Shown: positions 1 through 11,632, numbered from the stretch's first letter. The stretch: 11,869 bases of DNA from Pseudomonadota bacterium (GCA_027295475.1 JAPUKV010000179.1:1-11869); one strand, 5' to 3'. The notes: generated from the letters alone by a model not told the origin. A program made the numbers and translations.

Positions 1-2
1 GG

Positions 3-80
3 GAAGAATATTACCGATTGTCCGACGATCGCTGGCAGAACGCACTGGTCGAACTCAAGCACGTGCTAAATCGAGAATAG
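3..80 (+). CDS. 3' end of an unidentified gene (partial)
   Basis: The frame beginning at base 3 is open from the window edge to a TAG at 78-80 and encodes 25 residues. They are charged and aromatic-rich, with a YYRLSDDRW stretch followed by an amphipathic-looking ALVELKHVL segment, which reads like the helical C-terminus of a soluble protein. The other two plus-strand frames give less protein-like sequence and one of them stops earlier. The gene converges on the prolyl oligopeptidase gene, whose stop lies 24 bp further on. I do not recognise the family, and 25 residues are too few to assign a function. Confidence 0.5.
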   Translation, partial: EEYYRLSDDRWQNALVELKHVLNRE

Positions 81-95
81 CACCGCTTTCTCGAT
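70..95. repeat. 8-bp inverted repeat between convergent genes
   Basis: ATCGAGAA at 70-77 is exactly complementary to TTCTCGAT at 88-95, with a 10-base loop that contains the stop codon of the left-hand partial gene. Its position between two convergent genes (stops at 80 and 105) is where a bidirectional terminator would be expected. The stem is AT-rich and neither side has a run of T residues, so intrinsic termination would be weak. It could be chance. Confidence 0.25.
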
Positions 96-104
96 GCAGT
101 TTCG

Positions 105-2258
105 TCAGTCAAAATCAGGTATCTCGACATCGAGTTGCTCGACGAGGAACGCCCATTCATCCGCAGCTTGCTCAATGCGCATCCACGTGGGTTTCCCGGC
201 ACCATGGCCCGCCCTGGTCTCGATGCGAACGAGAATCGGGTTGCTGCAACCCTGGGCCCGCTGCATTTCGGCCGCGAATTTGAAGCTGTGCCACGGCATG
301 ACGCGATTGTCCCGGTCGCCCGTCGTAATCAGCGTGGGCGGATAACAAACCCCGTTTTCCACATTGTGCAGCGGCGAGTAAGCGAACTGGGCCCTGAAAT
401 CCGATTCGTTCTCGCTCAAGCCATAGTCGCTGGACCAGGCTCGGGCGTTCGCACTTGTCGTGTGATAACGCAACATGTCGAGCACGCCAACATTTGGTAT
501 TGCGGCGGCAAATAAATCGGGCCGTTGCGTCATTGACGCGCCTACCAGCAATCCACCGTTACTGCCGCCATTGATTGCCAGTTTCGATTTCGACGTGTAT
601 TTATTTTCGATCAACCATTCGGCTGCTGCTATGAAATCGTCAAAAACGTTTTGCTTGTGTTCCCTCGTGCCCGCTTTATGCCAGGCTTCACCGTACTCGC
701 CTCCACCACGAAGGTTTGCAACCGCGACGACACCGCCCGTTTCCAGCCAGACCATGAACTTCGTGCTGTAACGTGGCGTCTGAGAGATATTGAACCCACC
801 GTAACCGTAAAGCAGCGTTGGATTCATCCCGTCAAGCACTATGTCTTTGCGGTGAGTGATAAACATCGGCACCAGCGTGCCATCCTTACTGCTGTAGAAG
901 ACCTGCGTGGTCTCATACGCATCCGTGTCGGCAGCGATTTCGGCGACCTTGTAAATCTCGCTCGTATCGTCCTTGAGCGAATACCGAAAAATGCGTGGCG
1001 GCGATAGATAGGACGAAAAAGAGAAGAATGTTTCGTCATCTTCCCGCTCGCCGGAGAAACCGGACACCGTGCCAAGCCCCGGTAGGTTCACATCCCCAAG
1101 GTAATCTCCAACACGCGTGTAATACTCGATTTTCGAAGAGGCATCATTCAGGTAATGAGCGAAGAAGCGATCGCCTACCGAACTTACCGTATCGAGCACG
1201 AAATCGGTCGGCGGAATCAAAACTTGCCAGTCATCAATATCGTTGTTATTGACGTCGACCGCGACAAGTTGCCAGAGCGGGGTGCCCTTGTTGGTATGCA
1301 CATAAAACGTATCACCATCGGTATCAACAATGCTGTATATGGCATCCCACTCGTCAAACAGCCTGCTTACAGCCCTATCCTGACCGTCGAGCGGCATATA
1401 ATAGATACCGTTCGAGTCGTATCCGTCGGATACGTGTATGGCGAGAAATCTACCGTCGTCCGTGACAGTGCCGTACGGATTTCTCGTTTCGTGGTCCGTA
1501 ATCTCGTAAATCAGTTCATCGTCGCCCTGCGATTCGCCGAGCCTGTGGTAGTAAATGGCAACCTGCTGATTGTCGTCAGCCGCACCGTTCTCGACCATCG
1601 GGTAACGGCTGTAGTAAAACCCCTTGTCGTCAATCGACCAGGAGACCGGTGTGAACTTGGTGCCGGTAATGACGTCCGGATAGTCCTCGCCGCTTTCCAC
1701 ATTGCGGACCCGCCAGTCTTTCCAGTCGCTGCCGCCTTCTGAAACGCTGTAGGCGATCTTGCTGCCATCGTGGCTGACCTCGTAGCTGCCAACCGAATTC
1801 GTCGCGTCTTCCGTGAACTCGTTCGGATCGATCAGTACCCGAGCTTCTCCTCTCAGCGAGTCTGATACGTACAAAACACTCTGGTCCTGTAAGCCATCGT
1901 TATGCCAGTAAAAGTAACGTCCCGCCTTATTCGTGGGCAAACTGAATTTCTCGTAGTCCCACAATTCCCGGAATCGCTTGATGAGTGCCTCGCGTGCCGG
2001 TATCGCGGCCAGATAGGGAAACGAAACCTCGTTTTCGGCTTCGATCCATTCCCTTACGACCCCGCTTTCCGTGTCCTCCATCCAGCGGTAAGGATCCGCA
2101 ACCAGGACGCCGAAGTAGTCGTCGACCTGATCCGAACGCATCGCATGGGGATAGGTGAGAGCCGTTTCGGCACGGTCACCAGCAGAGCACGCAACCAGCA
2201 GAGCGACAAACGCTGTCAGCAATACAGGGCTGAACGATCGGAAATTAGCAGGATGCAT
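105..2258 (-). CDS. Prolyl oligopeptidase family serine peptidase (S9A), predicted lipoprotein
   Basis: 717 residues. This is a serine peptidase of the prolyl oligopeptidase family, which cleaves short peptides on the carboxyl side of proline. The N-terminal region opens with the family signature around DPYRWMED (about residues 55-62), followed by the beta-propeller part to roughly residue 440 and a C-terminal alpha/beta-hydrolase domain. The triad is complete: Ser566 in GGSNGG, Asp650 in DNRVMP and His685 in AGHGAGKP, close to the 554/641/680 spacing of the mammalian enzyme. Unlike cytosolic homologues it begins with a lipoprotein signal: a hydrophobic stretch ending in the lipobox LVAC (Cys24). 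Ser follows the Cys, which by the E. coli +2 rule favours the outer membrane. The start is supported by GGAGG five bases upstream. It lies 37 bp after serS and is probably co-transcribed. The natural substrate is not evident. Confidence 0.95.
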   Translation of the reverse strand: MHPANFRSFSPVLLTAFVALLVACSAGDRAETALTYPHAMRSDQVDDYFGVLVADPYRWMEDTESGVVREWIEAENEVSFPYLAAIPAREALIKRFRELWDYEKFSLPTNKAGRYFYWHNDGLQDQSVLYVSDSLRGEARVLIDPNEFTEDATNSVGSYEVSHDGSKIAYSVSEGGSDWKDWRVRNVESGEDYPDVITGTKFTPVSWSIDDKGFYYSRYPMVENGAADDNQQVAIYYHRLGESQGDDELIYEITDHETRNPYGTVTDDGRFLAIHVSDGYDSNGIYYMPLDGQDRAVSRLFDEWDAIYSIVDTDGDTFYVHTNKGTPLWQLVAVDVNNNDIDDWQVLIPPTDFVLDTVSSVGDRFFAHYLNDASSKIEYYTRVGDYLGDVNLPGLGTVSGFSGEREDDETFFSFSSYLSPPRIFRYSLKDDTSEIYKVAEIAADTDAYETTQVFYSSKDGTLVPMFITHRKDIVLDGMNPTLLYGYGGFNISQTPRYSTKFMVWLETGGVVAVANLRGGGEYGEAWHKAGTREHKQNVFDDFIAAAEWLIENKYTSKSKLAINGGSNGGLLVGASMTQRPDLFAAAIPNVGVLDMLRYHTTSANARAWSSDYGLSENESDFRAQFAYSPLHNVENGVCYPPTLITTGDRDNRVMPWHSFKFAAEMQRAQGCSNPILVRIETRAGHGAGKPTWMRIEQAADEWAFLVEQLDVEIPDFD

Positions 2259-2263
2259 GCAGG

Positions 2264-2268
2264 CCTCC
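2264..2268 (-). promoter_or_regulatory. Ribosome binding site of the prolyl oligopeptidase gene
   Basis: On the minus strand GGAGG ends five bases before the ATG at 2258-2256. It is the strongest Shine-Dalgarno match in the cluster, and it fixes the start that includes the lipoprotein signal peptide. Confidence 0.7.
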
Positions 2269-2295
2269 AGGAATCAGATATCGGGAAGAGTTGGG

Positions 2296-4896
<2,601 letters not shown>

Positions 4897-4913
<17 letters not shown>

Positions 4914-5316
4914 CCGCACTCTTTTTTTCGAGCCACTGCTCGAACCGCAGGCTCCAGCCACCGGCGCCAGCGATCGCGATGATGAACCCAATGCCTATGC
5001 CGAATAGATCGGCGACCAGGTCCATCCACTCGGCCGTCCGATAGGAGACCATGCGTTGGCATAGCTCGATCAATACGCCAAATGTCGCGAGACCGATGAC
5101 CAGTCGCCAGTATGAACTGCGCTTGTATTGTCCGGAGAACCACAGAGACAGGAAGAGGAATGACAGGATGTGCAGCCATTTATCCAGCAGTGGAAATTTA
5201 TTCTGGGAAATATCGGGCCAGAACCACAACGTCGGCGTCACTGCCGCCGCCAGAAAGACAAACAATATGCCAATGCCGGCTACACGCCAACGCTTTTCAT
5301 GGCGCAGTGGCAGCAT
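4897..5316 (-). CDS. VanZ-like family integral membrane protein
   Basis: 139 residues with four predicted membrane helices, at about 12-33, 47-62, 70-87 and 101-121, and a short charged tail. The VanZ-family pattern is present: DKxxH at 45-49 with Phe53, then E84 and Q87 in the third helix, R93, and D99/D103 leading into a G-rich fourth helix. VanZ of Enterococcus gives low-level teicoplanin resistance. Most chromosomal VanZ-like proteins have no known function, so a resistance role should not be inferred. The ATG abuts the lolA stop (TAGATG) and the 3' end overlaps rarA by 17 bp, so it is embedded in the operon and probably translated by coupling. An envelope role would suit the lolA neighbour, but that is inference. 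Confidence 0.85.
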
Positions 5317-6006
5317 CTACGATTCCGCTGCGTCGTCCGTGTCGCTTTCACTGACCTTTACCGGTGTGCCGACGATATCGACATCTCCCGGTGGTTCAAA
5401 CTGAAAGCGCTCCGCATCGATATCTTCGTTTAGAGATACATCGAATAGTGCGATCAATGTTGTCTGCTCGAGATTATCCGAGAACATCATCCTGCTCAGG
5501 TTACCGTCGGTGAATCCAAGCTCGACTTTGCTGAATCCGCTGTCAGTATCTTTCGGCCGCAACCGTATCCATACCGTGCCACGATCGCTGAAGCTGCCAA
5601 CGTATTCGAACTGGTCCAGCGAATCTTCCGATCCACTGAGCAATAAGGCCGGCGTGTTTCTGAGAACTTCTTTTTGCGGCTTGACCGTCACTTGTGCCAG
5701 ATCGACGTCGTAACTCCACACATTCAAACCGTCGGCGACCAGTACCTGCTCATAGGGCTCAACATATGACCAACGAAACTGACCGGGGCGCTGGATTTCG
5801 AGTGTCCCGCTCGATGTTTCGACAACCTGATTGTCGGCATCGACCAGCGATTGCTCGAAACGGCCTTTCAGCGTCCGAATATTAAGCACGAAATTTTCGA
5901 CAAGCGCCTTGCCCTCGGCTTCGCTGACCGTGCCCGGCTCGGCCGCAAAAATCGAGCTGCATAATATGCACCCCGACAGGGCAATAAAAAATGAATATCG
6001 TCTCAA
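5317..6006 (-). CDS. lolA: Outer-membrane lipoprotein carrier protein LolA
   Basis: 229 residues. LolA takes mature lipoproteins from the LolCDE complex in the inner membrane across the periplasm to LolB. The protein opens with a type I signal peptide: MRRYS, a hydrophobic core, then cleavage near FAAEPG (about residue 21-22). The mature part carries LolA landmarks: LKGRFEQ near residue 46, GTLEIQRPGQFRWSY near 67-81, then VADGLNVWSYD and the PALLLSG segment. The C-terminus ends in an acidic SDTDDAAES tail. The start codon is TTG at 6006-6004: the next in-frame codon of interest upstream is a stop, no ATG is available, and GAGG lies five bases before the TTG. It follows ftsK by 18 bp, as in many gammaproteobacteria. 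Confidence 0.93.
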   Translation of the reverse strand: MRRYSFFIALSGCILCSSIFAAEPGTVSEAEGKALVENFVLNIRTLKGRFEQSLVDADNQVVETSSGTLEIQRPGQFRWSYVEPYEQVLVADGLNVWSYDVDLAQVTVKPQKEVLRNTPALLLSGSEDSLDQFEYVGSFSDRGTVWIRLRPKDTDSGFSKVELGFTDGNLSRMMFSDNLEQTTLIALFDVSLNEDIDAERFQFEPPGDVDIVGTPVKVSESDTDDAAES

Positions 6007-6011
6007 TTCAG

Positions 6012-6015
6012 CCTC
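6012..6015 (-). promoter_or_regulatory. Ribosome binding site supporting the TTG start of lolA
   Basis: On the minus strand GAGG precedes the TTG by five bases, within the 18-bp gap between the ftsK stop and lolA. No ATG or GTG lies between the in-frame stop upstream and the signal peptide, so this site decides the start. Confidence 0.6.
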
Positions 6016-6024
6016 GCAGGAATG

Positions 6025-8343
6025 TCATTCATTTGTGGCAACAGGGACCAGAATTTCCCGGCTTCCGTTCGATTGCAGTGGCCCTACCAGCCCTGCCTGC
6101 TCCATCGATTCGACCATGCGCGCCGCACGGTTGTAGCCGATCTTGAGCCGGCGCTGAACACCCGAAATCGACGCTTTTCGGGTCTCGATGACGATCTGAA
6201 CGGCCTGATCGTATAAGGGATCCCGCTCCGCATCGATCGCGTAACCCGGCAGCGAATCGATACCTGCGAGCCCGGGGGTTGCGCTTGTCGGCGTCTGCAA
6301 AATTTCATCGATGTACCGTGGCGAGCCGCTCTTCTTGAGGTTCCGCACCACCGCGTGCACTTCGTGATCGGCCACGAATGCGCCGTGCACCCGGATAGGC
6401 ACCGACGTGCCTGGCGGCAGATAAAGCATGTCGCCATGACCGAGCAAGGTTTCAGCGCCCATTTGATCGAGTATCGTCCGTGAATCGACCTTCGCAGAGA
6501 CCTGAAACGCGATGCGACAGGGAATATTGGCCTTGATAAGGCCTGTAATCACATCGACGGACGGCCGCTGTGTTGCAAGCAACATATGTATGCCGGACGC
6601 ACGCGCTTTTTGTGCGAGGCGTGCAATCAGCTCCTCGATTTTCTTGCCAACGACGATTATCAAATCGGCCAACTCATCGATAATGACGACGATAAACGGT
6701 AACGGCGTCAGCGTCGGATGCTCGACCGGTTTGTCGTCGTCTTGCAGAGGAGGCGGCGTGAAGGTCGGGTCCATAATTGGCCTTCCCGATTCGATGGCTT
6801 CTGTCACCTTGCGGTTGTAGCCGCCAATGTTGCGAACGCCCAATGCGGACATCAAACGATAGCGGCGATCCATTTCTACAACACACCAACGCAGCGCATT
6901 CGCCGCTTCTTTCATGTCGGTAACCACCGGAGTGAGCAGATGCGGAATGCCCTCGTAGACCGATAGCTCGAGCATCTTTGGATCCACCATGATGAGCCGC
7001 ACGTGCTCCGGTTTCGCTTTATAAAGAAGGCTCAACACCATGGCATTGATAGCGACCGATTTGCCGGAGCCCGTCGTGCCGGCTATCAACAGATGCGGCA
7101 TACGAGAGAGATCCGCAACGACCGAATTGCCGCCGATGTCCTTGCCGAGCGCGAGTGTCAGGGGCGAAGCAAGATCGTCATATGCCGTCGATTTCAGTAT
7201 CTCGCCCAGCGTTACTAACTCTCTGTTTTCATTTGGTATTTCGAGGCCGACAAATGACTTGCCCGGGATCACTTCGACGACCCGTACGCTGACGACCGAC
7301 AAGGCCCTGGCGAGATCCTTGGCGAGATTGGAGATCTGGCTGACCTTGACGCCGGGTGCGGGGTCAAGTTCAAAGCGCGTGATGATCGGCCCGGGTGACA
7401 CCGACACGACCTGGACTTCGATGCCGAAGTCCAGGAGTTTCAGTTCGACCACCCGTGACATCGCCTCGAGCGATTCCTCCGAAAACCCCTGTTTTTGAGC
7501 CGGCGGGTCATCGAGCAGCGACAATGGCGGCAATTCACCGGCTTCGGGCGGGTCGAACAACGGTGCCTGACGTTCTCGTTCTGCGCGCACACTTTTCTCG
7601 AGTGCTGGCATGGCCGGCTCGATGCGCGGAGGTATGCGCCCCAGGGTGCGCTTTTTCTCGGCCTCAAACACCTCCTGGCGGGCGGCATACTTGCGCCGGC
7701 CTTCCGCTTTGTCGCGCAACTCGCCCAGTTTCGCGCGCCCCGATTCCCAGCCAATAAGACACCATCGTCCAATTCGATCCATGACGCTGAACCAGGAAAT
7801 TCCGAGGAAGACAGAAATGGATGCGATCCAAAGGAACAACAAGAGCGTGCTCGCACCGAGCAGTTTCATCAGCGACTCCATGCCGCCACCCACGAGCTGA
7901 CCAATGATGCCGCCGGCCGTTTCGCGAAAACCTTCCGGCGAAAAGTGCAGGGTCGCCAATGCGCAACTCGTGATCAGGGTGGCGATGAAGCCGCCCACGC
8001 GAAGCGCATAGTCGGCTCTTGTTAATGCCTGTTGCGTTTTTTGCTCCCGGTAGATCATCCAGCCCAGATAGAAAACCATCACGGTGAAGAGGTAGGCCGG
8101 ACGGCCAAAGAAATTGAAAAGCAGGTCGGCAATCAGCGCGCCGGCCGCGCCAATGCTGTTATGGACTTCGCCTGAGCCGCTCGCCTGAGTAAAGCCGGGG
8201 TCAGCCGGATCATAGCTGAAGAGCGCCACCCACAGGATCAGCGACAGCGAACCAAATACCCACAATGCGCCTTCACGCAGCGTGCGACCGACCTGGGCCG
8301 ATATTCGGGCTGCTGACTTTGCTGGCTGGCTGCTTCTGACCAT
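6025..8343 (-). CDS. ftsK: DNA translocase FtsK
   Basis: 772 residues. FtsK is a septum-anchored, ATP-driven double-stranded DNA pump that clears chromosome ends from the closing septum and activates XerCD at dif. Four membrane segments lie at about 25-45, 65-98, 112-133 and 163-187. A short charged linker (about 190-285) follows, much shorter than in E. coli (1329 residues) and close to the Pseudomonas and SpoIIIE type. The motor has Walker A GTTGSGKS at 422-429, Walker B IVVIIDEL at 551-558 and the [12 protein letters not shown] block at 590-601. The C-terminal gamma winged helix is at about 705-772, with [14 protein letters not shown] at 730-743, the domain that reads KOPS sequences. The ATG at 8343 has no clear Shine-Dalgarno sequence in front of it. 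It is the first gene of the minus-strand operon; no lrp lies upstream. Confidence 0.97.
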   Translation of the reverse strand: MVRSSQPAKSAARISAQVGRTLREGALWVFGSLSLILWVALFSYDPADPGFTQASGSGEVHNSIGAAGALIADLLFNFFGRPAYLFTVMVFYLGWMIYREQKTQQALTRADYALRVGGFIATLITSCALATLHFSPEGFRETAGGIIGQLVGGGMESLMKLLGASTLLLFLWIASISVFLGISWFSVMDRIGRWCLIGWESGRAKLGELRDKAEGRRKYAARQEVFEAEKKRTLGRIPPRIEPAMPALEKSVRAERERQAPLFDPPEAGELPPLSLLDDPPAQKQGFSEESLEAMSRVVELKLLDFGIEVQVVSVSPGPIITRFELDPAPGVKVSQISNLAKDLARALSVVSVRVVEVIPGKSFVGLEIPNENRELVTLGEILKSTAYDDLASPLTLALGKDIGGNSVVADLSRMPHLLIAGTTGSGKSVAINAMVLSLLYKAKPEHVRLIMVDPKMLELSVYEGIPHLLTPVVTDMKEAANALRWCVVEMDRRYRLMSALGVRNIGGYNRKVTEAIESGRPIMDPTFTPPPLQDDDKPVEHPTLTPLPFIVVIIDELADLIIVVGKKIEELIARLAQKARASGIHMLLATQRPSVDVITGLIKANIPCRIAFQVSAKVDSRTILDQMGAETLLGHGDMLYLPPGTSVPIRVHGAFVADHEVHAVVRNLKKSGSPRYIDEILQTPTSATPGLAGIDSLPGYAIDAERDPLYDQAVQIVIETRKASISGVQRRLKIGYNRAARMVESMEQAGLVGPLQSNGSREILVPVATNE

Positions 8344-8426
8344 ATTAAAGTAATCTGGAATAAAATGGCTGTACGATACTGATTCTAATACAACTTTAAG
8401 GGCAAGTCCTGAGAGGCGAGAGCCAC

Positions 8427-8445
8427 CGTCCGCCCCGGCCGGACG
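8427..8445. repeat. Small GC-rich inverted repeat
   Basis: CGTCCG at 8427-8432 pairs with CGGACG at 8440-8445 around a 7-base loop. It lies about 82 bp upstream of the ftsK start, in its presumed leader. No T-run follows on either strand, so it is not an intrinsic terminator. It may be a regulatory structure or chance. Confidence 0.25.
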
Positions 8446-8489
8446 CGACGCCGAATCTTCCTGTCGTCCTCGCGGTCATGGACAGTCTT

Positions 8490-8518
8490 TTGCTCGCAGA
8501 ATCGCTTTTCCCTACACT
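8490..8518 (+). promoter_or_regulatory. Candidate sigma-70 promoter for trxB
   Basis: TTGCTC (8490-8495) and TACACT (8513-8518) are separated by 17 bases and match the consensus at three and four of six positions. Transcription would begin near 8525 and give a leader of about 130 bases that carries the inverted repeat at 8564-8597. The match is weak and was found by eye. Confidence 0.25.
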
Positions 8519-8563
8519 TGCATTCGGTTCGAACAGCCTCTGTCAAATGCCCGCAGTTCATAA

Positions 8564-8597
8564 CCTTGAAGACCGCCACAACGGTCGCATTTCAAGG
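8564..8597. repeat. Strong imperfect inverted repeat in the ftsK-trxB gap
   Basis: CCTTGAA GACCG (8564-8575) pairs fully with CGGTC (8582-8586) and TTCAAGG (8591-8597). The loop is six bases, and a four-base GCAT bulge interrupts only one arm. The 12 paired positions include seven G-C pairs. The element lies 57 bp upstream of trxB and 220 bp upstream of ftsK. No T-run follows on either strand, which argues against an intrinsic terminator. An RNA leader structure or a protein-binding palindrome are the alternatives. Confidence 0.45.
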
Positions 8598-8609
8598 GCC
8601 TTGGGCTAA

Positions 8610-9641
<1,032 letters not shown>

Positions 9642-9659
9642 CGGCCTGGATCAGGACCG
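9642..9659 (+). repeat. Hairpin between trxB and the FemAB-like gene, covering its ribosome site
   Basis: CGGCCTG (9642-9648) pairs with CAGG-A-CCG (9652-9659), leaving one bulged A and a three-base loop. It begins directly after the trxB TGA. The 3' arm contains AGGA (9653-9656), the only Shine-Dalgarno-like sequence at a usable distance (nine bases) from the ATG at 9666. The fold could lower initiation on the second gene unless ribosomes finishing trxB open it. No T-run follows, so it is not a typical terminator. Confidence 0.35.
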
Positions 9660-9665
9660 GCGCCG

Positions 9666-10829
9666 ATGCGGGTCGAAATTCACGACAGCATTGCCGAAAT
9701 TGACGCGCATGAATGGAACCGCGTCGCGGGCAGCACTTTTCCGTTTCTAAGGCACGAATTTCTCGCCGCGACGGAGATTACCGGTTGCGTTTCTCCGGCG
9801 ACTGGCTGGACGCCGAGGCACCTTGCCTTGTATGGGCCGGATGGAAAGATTCGAGCCGCAATGCCGCTTTATGAAAAGGCCCATTCCTGGGGTGAGTTCG
9901 TCTTCGACTGGAGCTGGGCCCAGGCCTATCACCGGGCCGGCATCGACTACTATCCCAAGCTGATCTCCGCGGTGCCCTTTACGCCGGCGCCAAGCACCAG
10001 ACTTTTGCTCGGGGATGGGGGTGACAAGGATCTCGCCAGAACATTGGTGACATCAGCAATTCAGCTTGCGCGCGATACGGACTGTTCCTCATTTCATGTG
10101 CTGTTTCCCGAGCCCGATGAACTATCCGTGCTCCGTGAGTCCGGCTTGCAACTGCGCAAGGATTGTCAGTTCCACTGGCACAACCAGGGCTATCGGGATT
10201 TTGATGATTTTCTGCGCAAGTTCAACTCGGCAAAGCGAAAAAAAGTGAAACGTGAGCGGCGCCGGGTTGTGGAAGACGGAATCACCTTTCGGTGCTTGCA
10301 CGGCGAGGACACCGATCACGCACTTTGGAAAGATGTTTATCAACTTATCAGCGTGACATTTCTCAGGCGCGGTTCGATGCCCTACTTCGACCTCGACTTC
10401 TTTATCGATGTGTCGAAGCACCTGCCCGGGACGATTCTGCTGGTCCTGGCCGAACGACAGAAGGCGTTAATTGCAGCAGCCGTTTTTTACGAGAGTGATA
10501 ATGTCCTTTATGGACGTTACTGGGGCAGCGACGCTCATTACAATTCACTGCACTTCGAAACCTGTTACTACCAGGGCATCGAATACTGCATCGCAAACAA
10601 CAAGAAAATATTTGAACCGGGCACACAGGGCGAACACAAACTCAGCAGAGGGTTCGTGCCCACAGCGACCTGGTCGGCACACTGGCTGGCACGCCCGGAA
10701 TTCTATGCAGCGATCCGCAGCTACTTGCGTGAAGAGGGCCAGCATATCGATCGTTATATGGATGCGGCAGGTACGCATACGCCTTATCGTGTCGACGAAG
10801 AAGCGGACGGTACGGAGCAGGAGTCGTGA
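9666..10829 (+). CDS. FemAB-like (DUF482/PF04339-type) GNAT-fold protein
   Basis: 387 residues. The layout is that of the FemAB-like DUF482 family, usually annotated 'peptidoglycan biosynthesis protein' or 'GNAT N-acetyltransferase'. Conserved-looking landmarks are FVFDWSWAQAY at 78-88, a very basic SAKRKKVKRERRRV at 188-201, LYGRYWG at 281-287, HFETCYYQGIEYCI at 296-309 and FEPGTQGEHKLSRGF at 316-330. There is no signal peptide or membrane helix, so it is cytoplasmic. True Fem proteins transfer amino acids from aminoacyl-tRNA to peptidoglycan precursors. For this branch the donor and acceptor are not established, so the function is open. It sits 24 bp after trxB and its TGA overlaps the aat GTG by 4 bp. 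The family call comes from remembered motifs, not from a search. Confidence 0.8.
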   Translation: MRVEIHDSIAEIDAHEWNRVAGSTFPFLRHEFLAATEITGCVSPATGWTPRHLALYGPDGKIRAAMPLYEKAHSWGEFVFDWSWAQAYHRAGIDYYPKLISAVPFTPAPSTRLLLGDGGDKDLARTLVTSAIQLARDTDCSSFHVLFPEPDELSVLRESGLQLRKDCQFHWHNQGYRDFDDFLRKFNSAKRKKVKRERRRVVEDGITFRCLHGEDTDHALWKDVYQLISVTFLRRGSMPYFDLDFFIDVSKHLPGTILLVLAERQKALIAAAVFYESDNVLYGRYWGSDAHYNSLHFETCYYQGIEYCIANNKKIFEPGTQGEHKLSRGFVPTATWSAHWLARPEFYAAIRSYLREEGQHIDRYMDAAGTHTPYRVDEEADGTEQES

Positions 10830-11581
10830 CCACGCCACGTATTGCGTGGATCAGTCAGGATGATCCGCCGGAAGCATTCCCGGACATAACTGCAGCGCTA
10901 ACCGTGCCCGATGGCCTGTTGGCAGCGGGTGGCAATCTCGCCCCTGACAGACTCCTGTACGACTACCGCCGAGGGGTGTTTCCCTGGTTTGACAGCGGCC
11001 AGCCGATTCTCTGGTGGTCTCCGGACCCTCGCTGCGTCATGATGCCAACCTCCTTTCACGTAGCACGCCGCCTGCGGCGCTCGCTGCAAAACTCGGCCCT
11101 GGAGTTTGGTTTCAACAACGCTTTTAGTGCCGTCGTCGAGGCCTGTGCGGCCAATCGAGTCGGCCAGAAGGGAACATGGATTACAGATGAGATGATCGAG
11201 GCATACTCAACGCTGCACGGCCAGGGTTGGGCGCACTCGGTGGAAATCTGGCGGGACGATGAGCTCGTCGGTGGCTTGTACGGGCTCGCAATCGGCAAGG
11301 CCTTCTTCGGCGAATCGATGTTCAGTCAGGAATCCAACGCCTCGAAAATCGCCATGTGGACACTGTGCGGGCTGCTCGTCCGCCATCGCTTTGAAATCCT
11401 CGACTGTCAGGTCGGATCGCCACACCTGATGAGTCTCGGGGCAATACTCATGCCGCGGTCGGAATTCGCGGCTTTGCTCGAACGTGCCTGCGATCCTGCA
11501 ACGAAATTCGCTGAATGGCCGCAATACCGCATGCCGCTGCCGGCATTAATGAGCCTGGACAGCGATCCCGCGTTGCAATAA
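10826..11581 (+). CDS. aat: Leucyl/phenylalanyl-tRNA--protein transferase
   Basis: 251 residues (234 in E. coli). Aat moves Leu or Phe from its tRNA to the N-terminal Lys or Arg of proteins, making them N-degron substrates for ClpS/ClpAP in the cytoplasm. Family signatures are in order: DGLLAAGG at 29-36, YRRGVFPWF at 47-55, WWSPDPR at 63-69, TWITDEM at 117-123, AHSVEIW at 136-142, LVGGLYG at 147-153, FFGESMFS at 160-167 followed by NASK, and CQ with HLMSLGA at 200-206. The start is a GTG whose last two bases begin the TGA of the upstream gene, so reinitiation is the likely mode of translation. In E. coli aat also precedes infA; here the gap is 51 bp and no bpt gene lies between. Confidence 0.97.
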   Translation: MTTPRIAWISQDDPPEAFPDITAALTVPDGLLAAGGNLAPDRLLYDYRRGVFPWFDSGQPILWWSPDPRCVMMPTSFHVARRLRRSLQNSALEFGFNNAFSAVVEACAANRVGQKGTWITDEMIEAYSTLHGQGWAHSVEIWRDDELVGGLYGLAIGKAFFGESMFSQESNASKIAMWTLCGLLVRHRFEILDCQVGSPHLMSLGAILMPRSEFAALLERACDPATKFAEWPQYRMPLPALMSLDSDPALQ

Positions 11582-11632
11582 GGCGATGGTTTCTGCACAA
11601 TTCGCGAGCCTTTTGGAGCATAGATCAGAGTT

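Noticed and set aside
1155..1742. 195-codon open frame on the plus strand, Val/Ile-rich
   Set aside because: It is antisense to the beta-propeller part of the peptidase gene. The Val/Ile richness follows from the complementary Asp/Tyr/Asn codons of the real gene.
8526..8534. GGTTCGAAC, resembling a tRNA T-arm
   Set aside because: No acceptor stem, anticodon arm or D-arm can be built around it, so it is not a tRNA gene or an obvious tRNA-derived attachment site.
8518..8546. TTGACA-like -35 on the minus strand (TGTCAA at 8541-8546) as an ftsK promoter
   Set aside because: The -35 match is perfect, but at 16-18 bases spacing the -10 candidates (such as ATGCAA) are poor. I could not support a promoter call.
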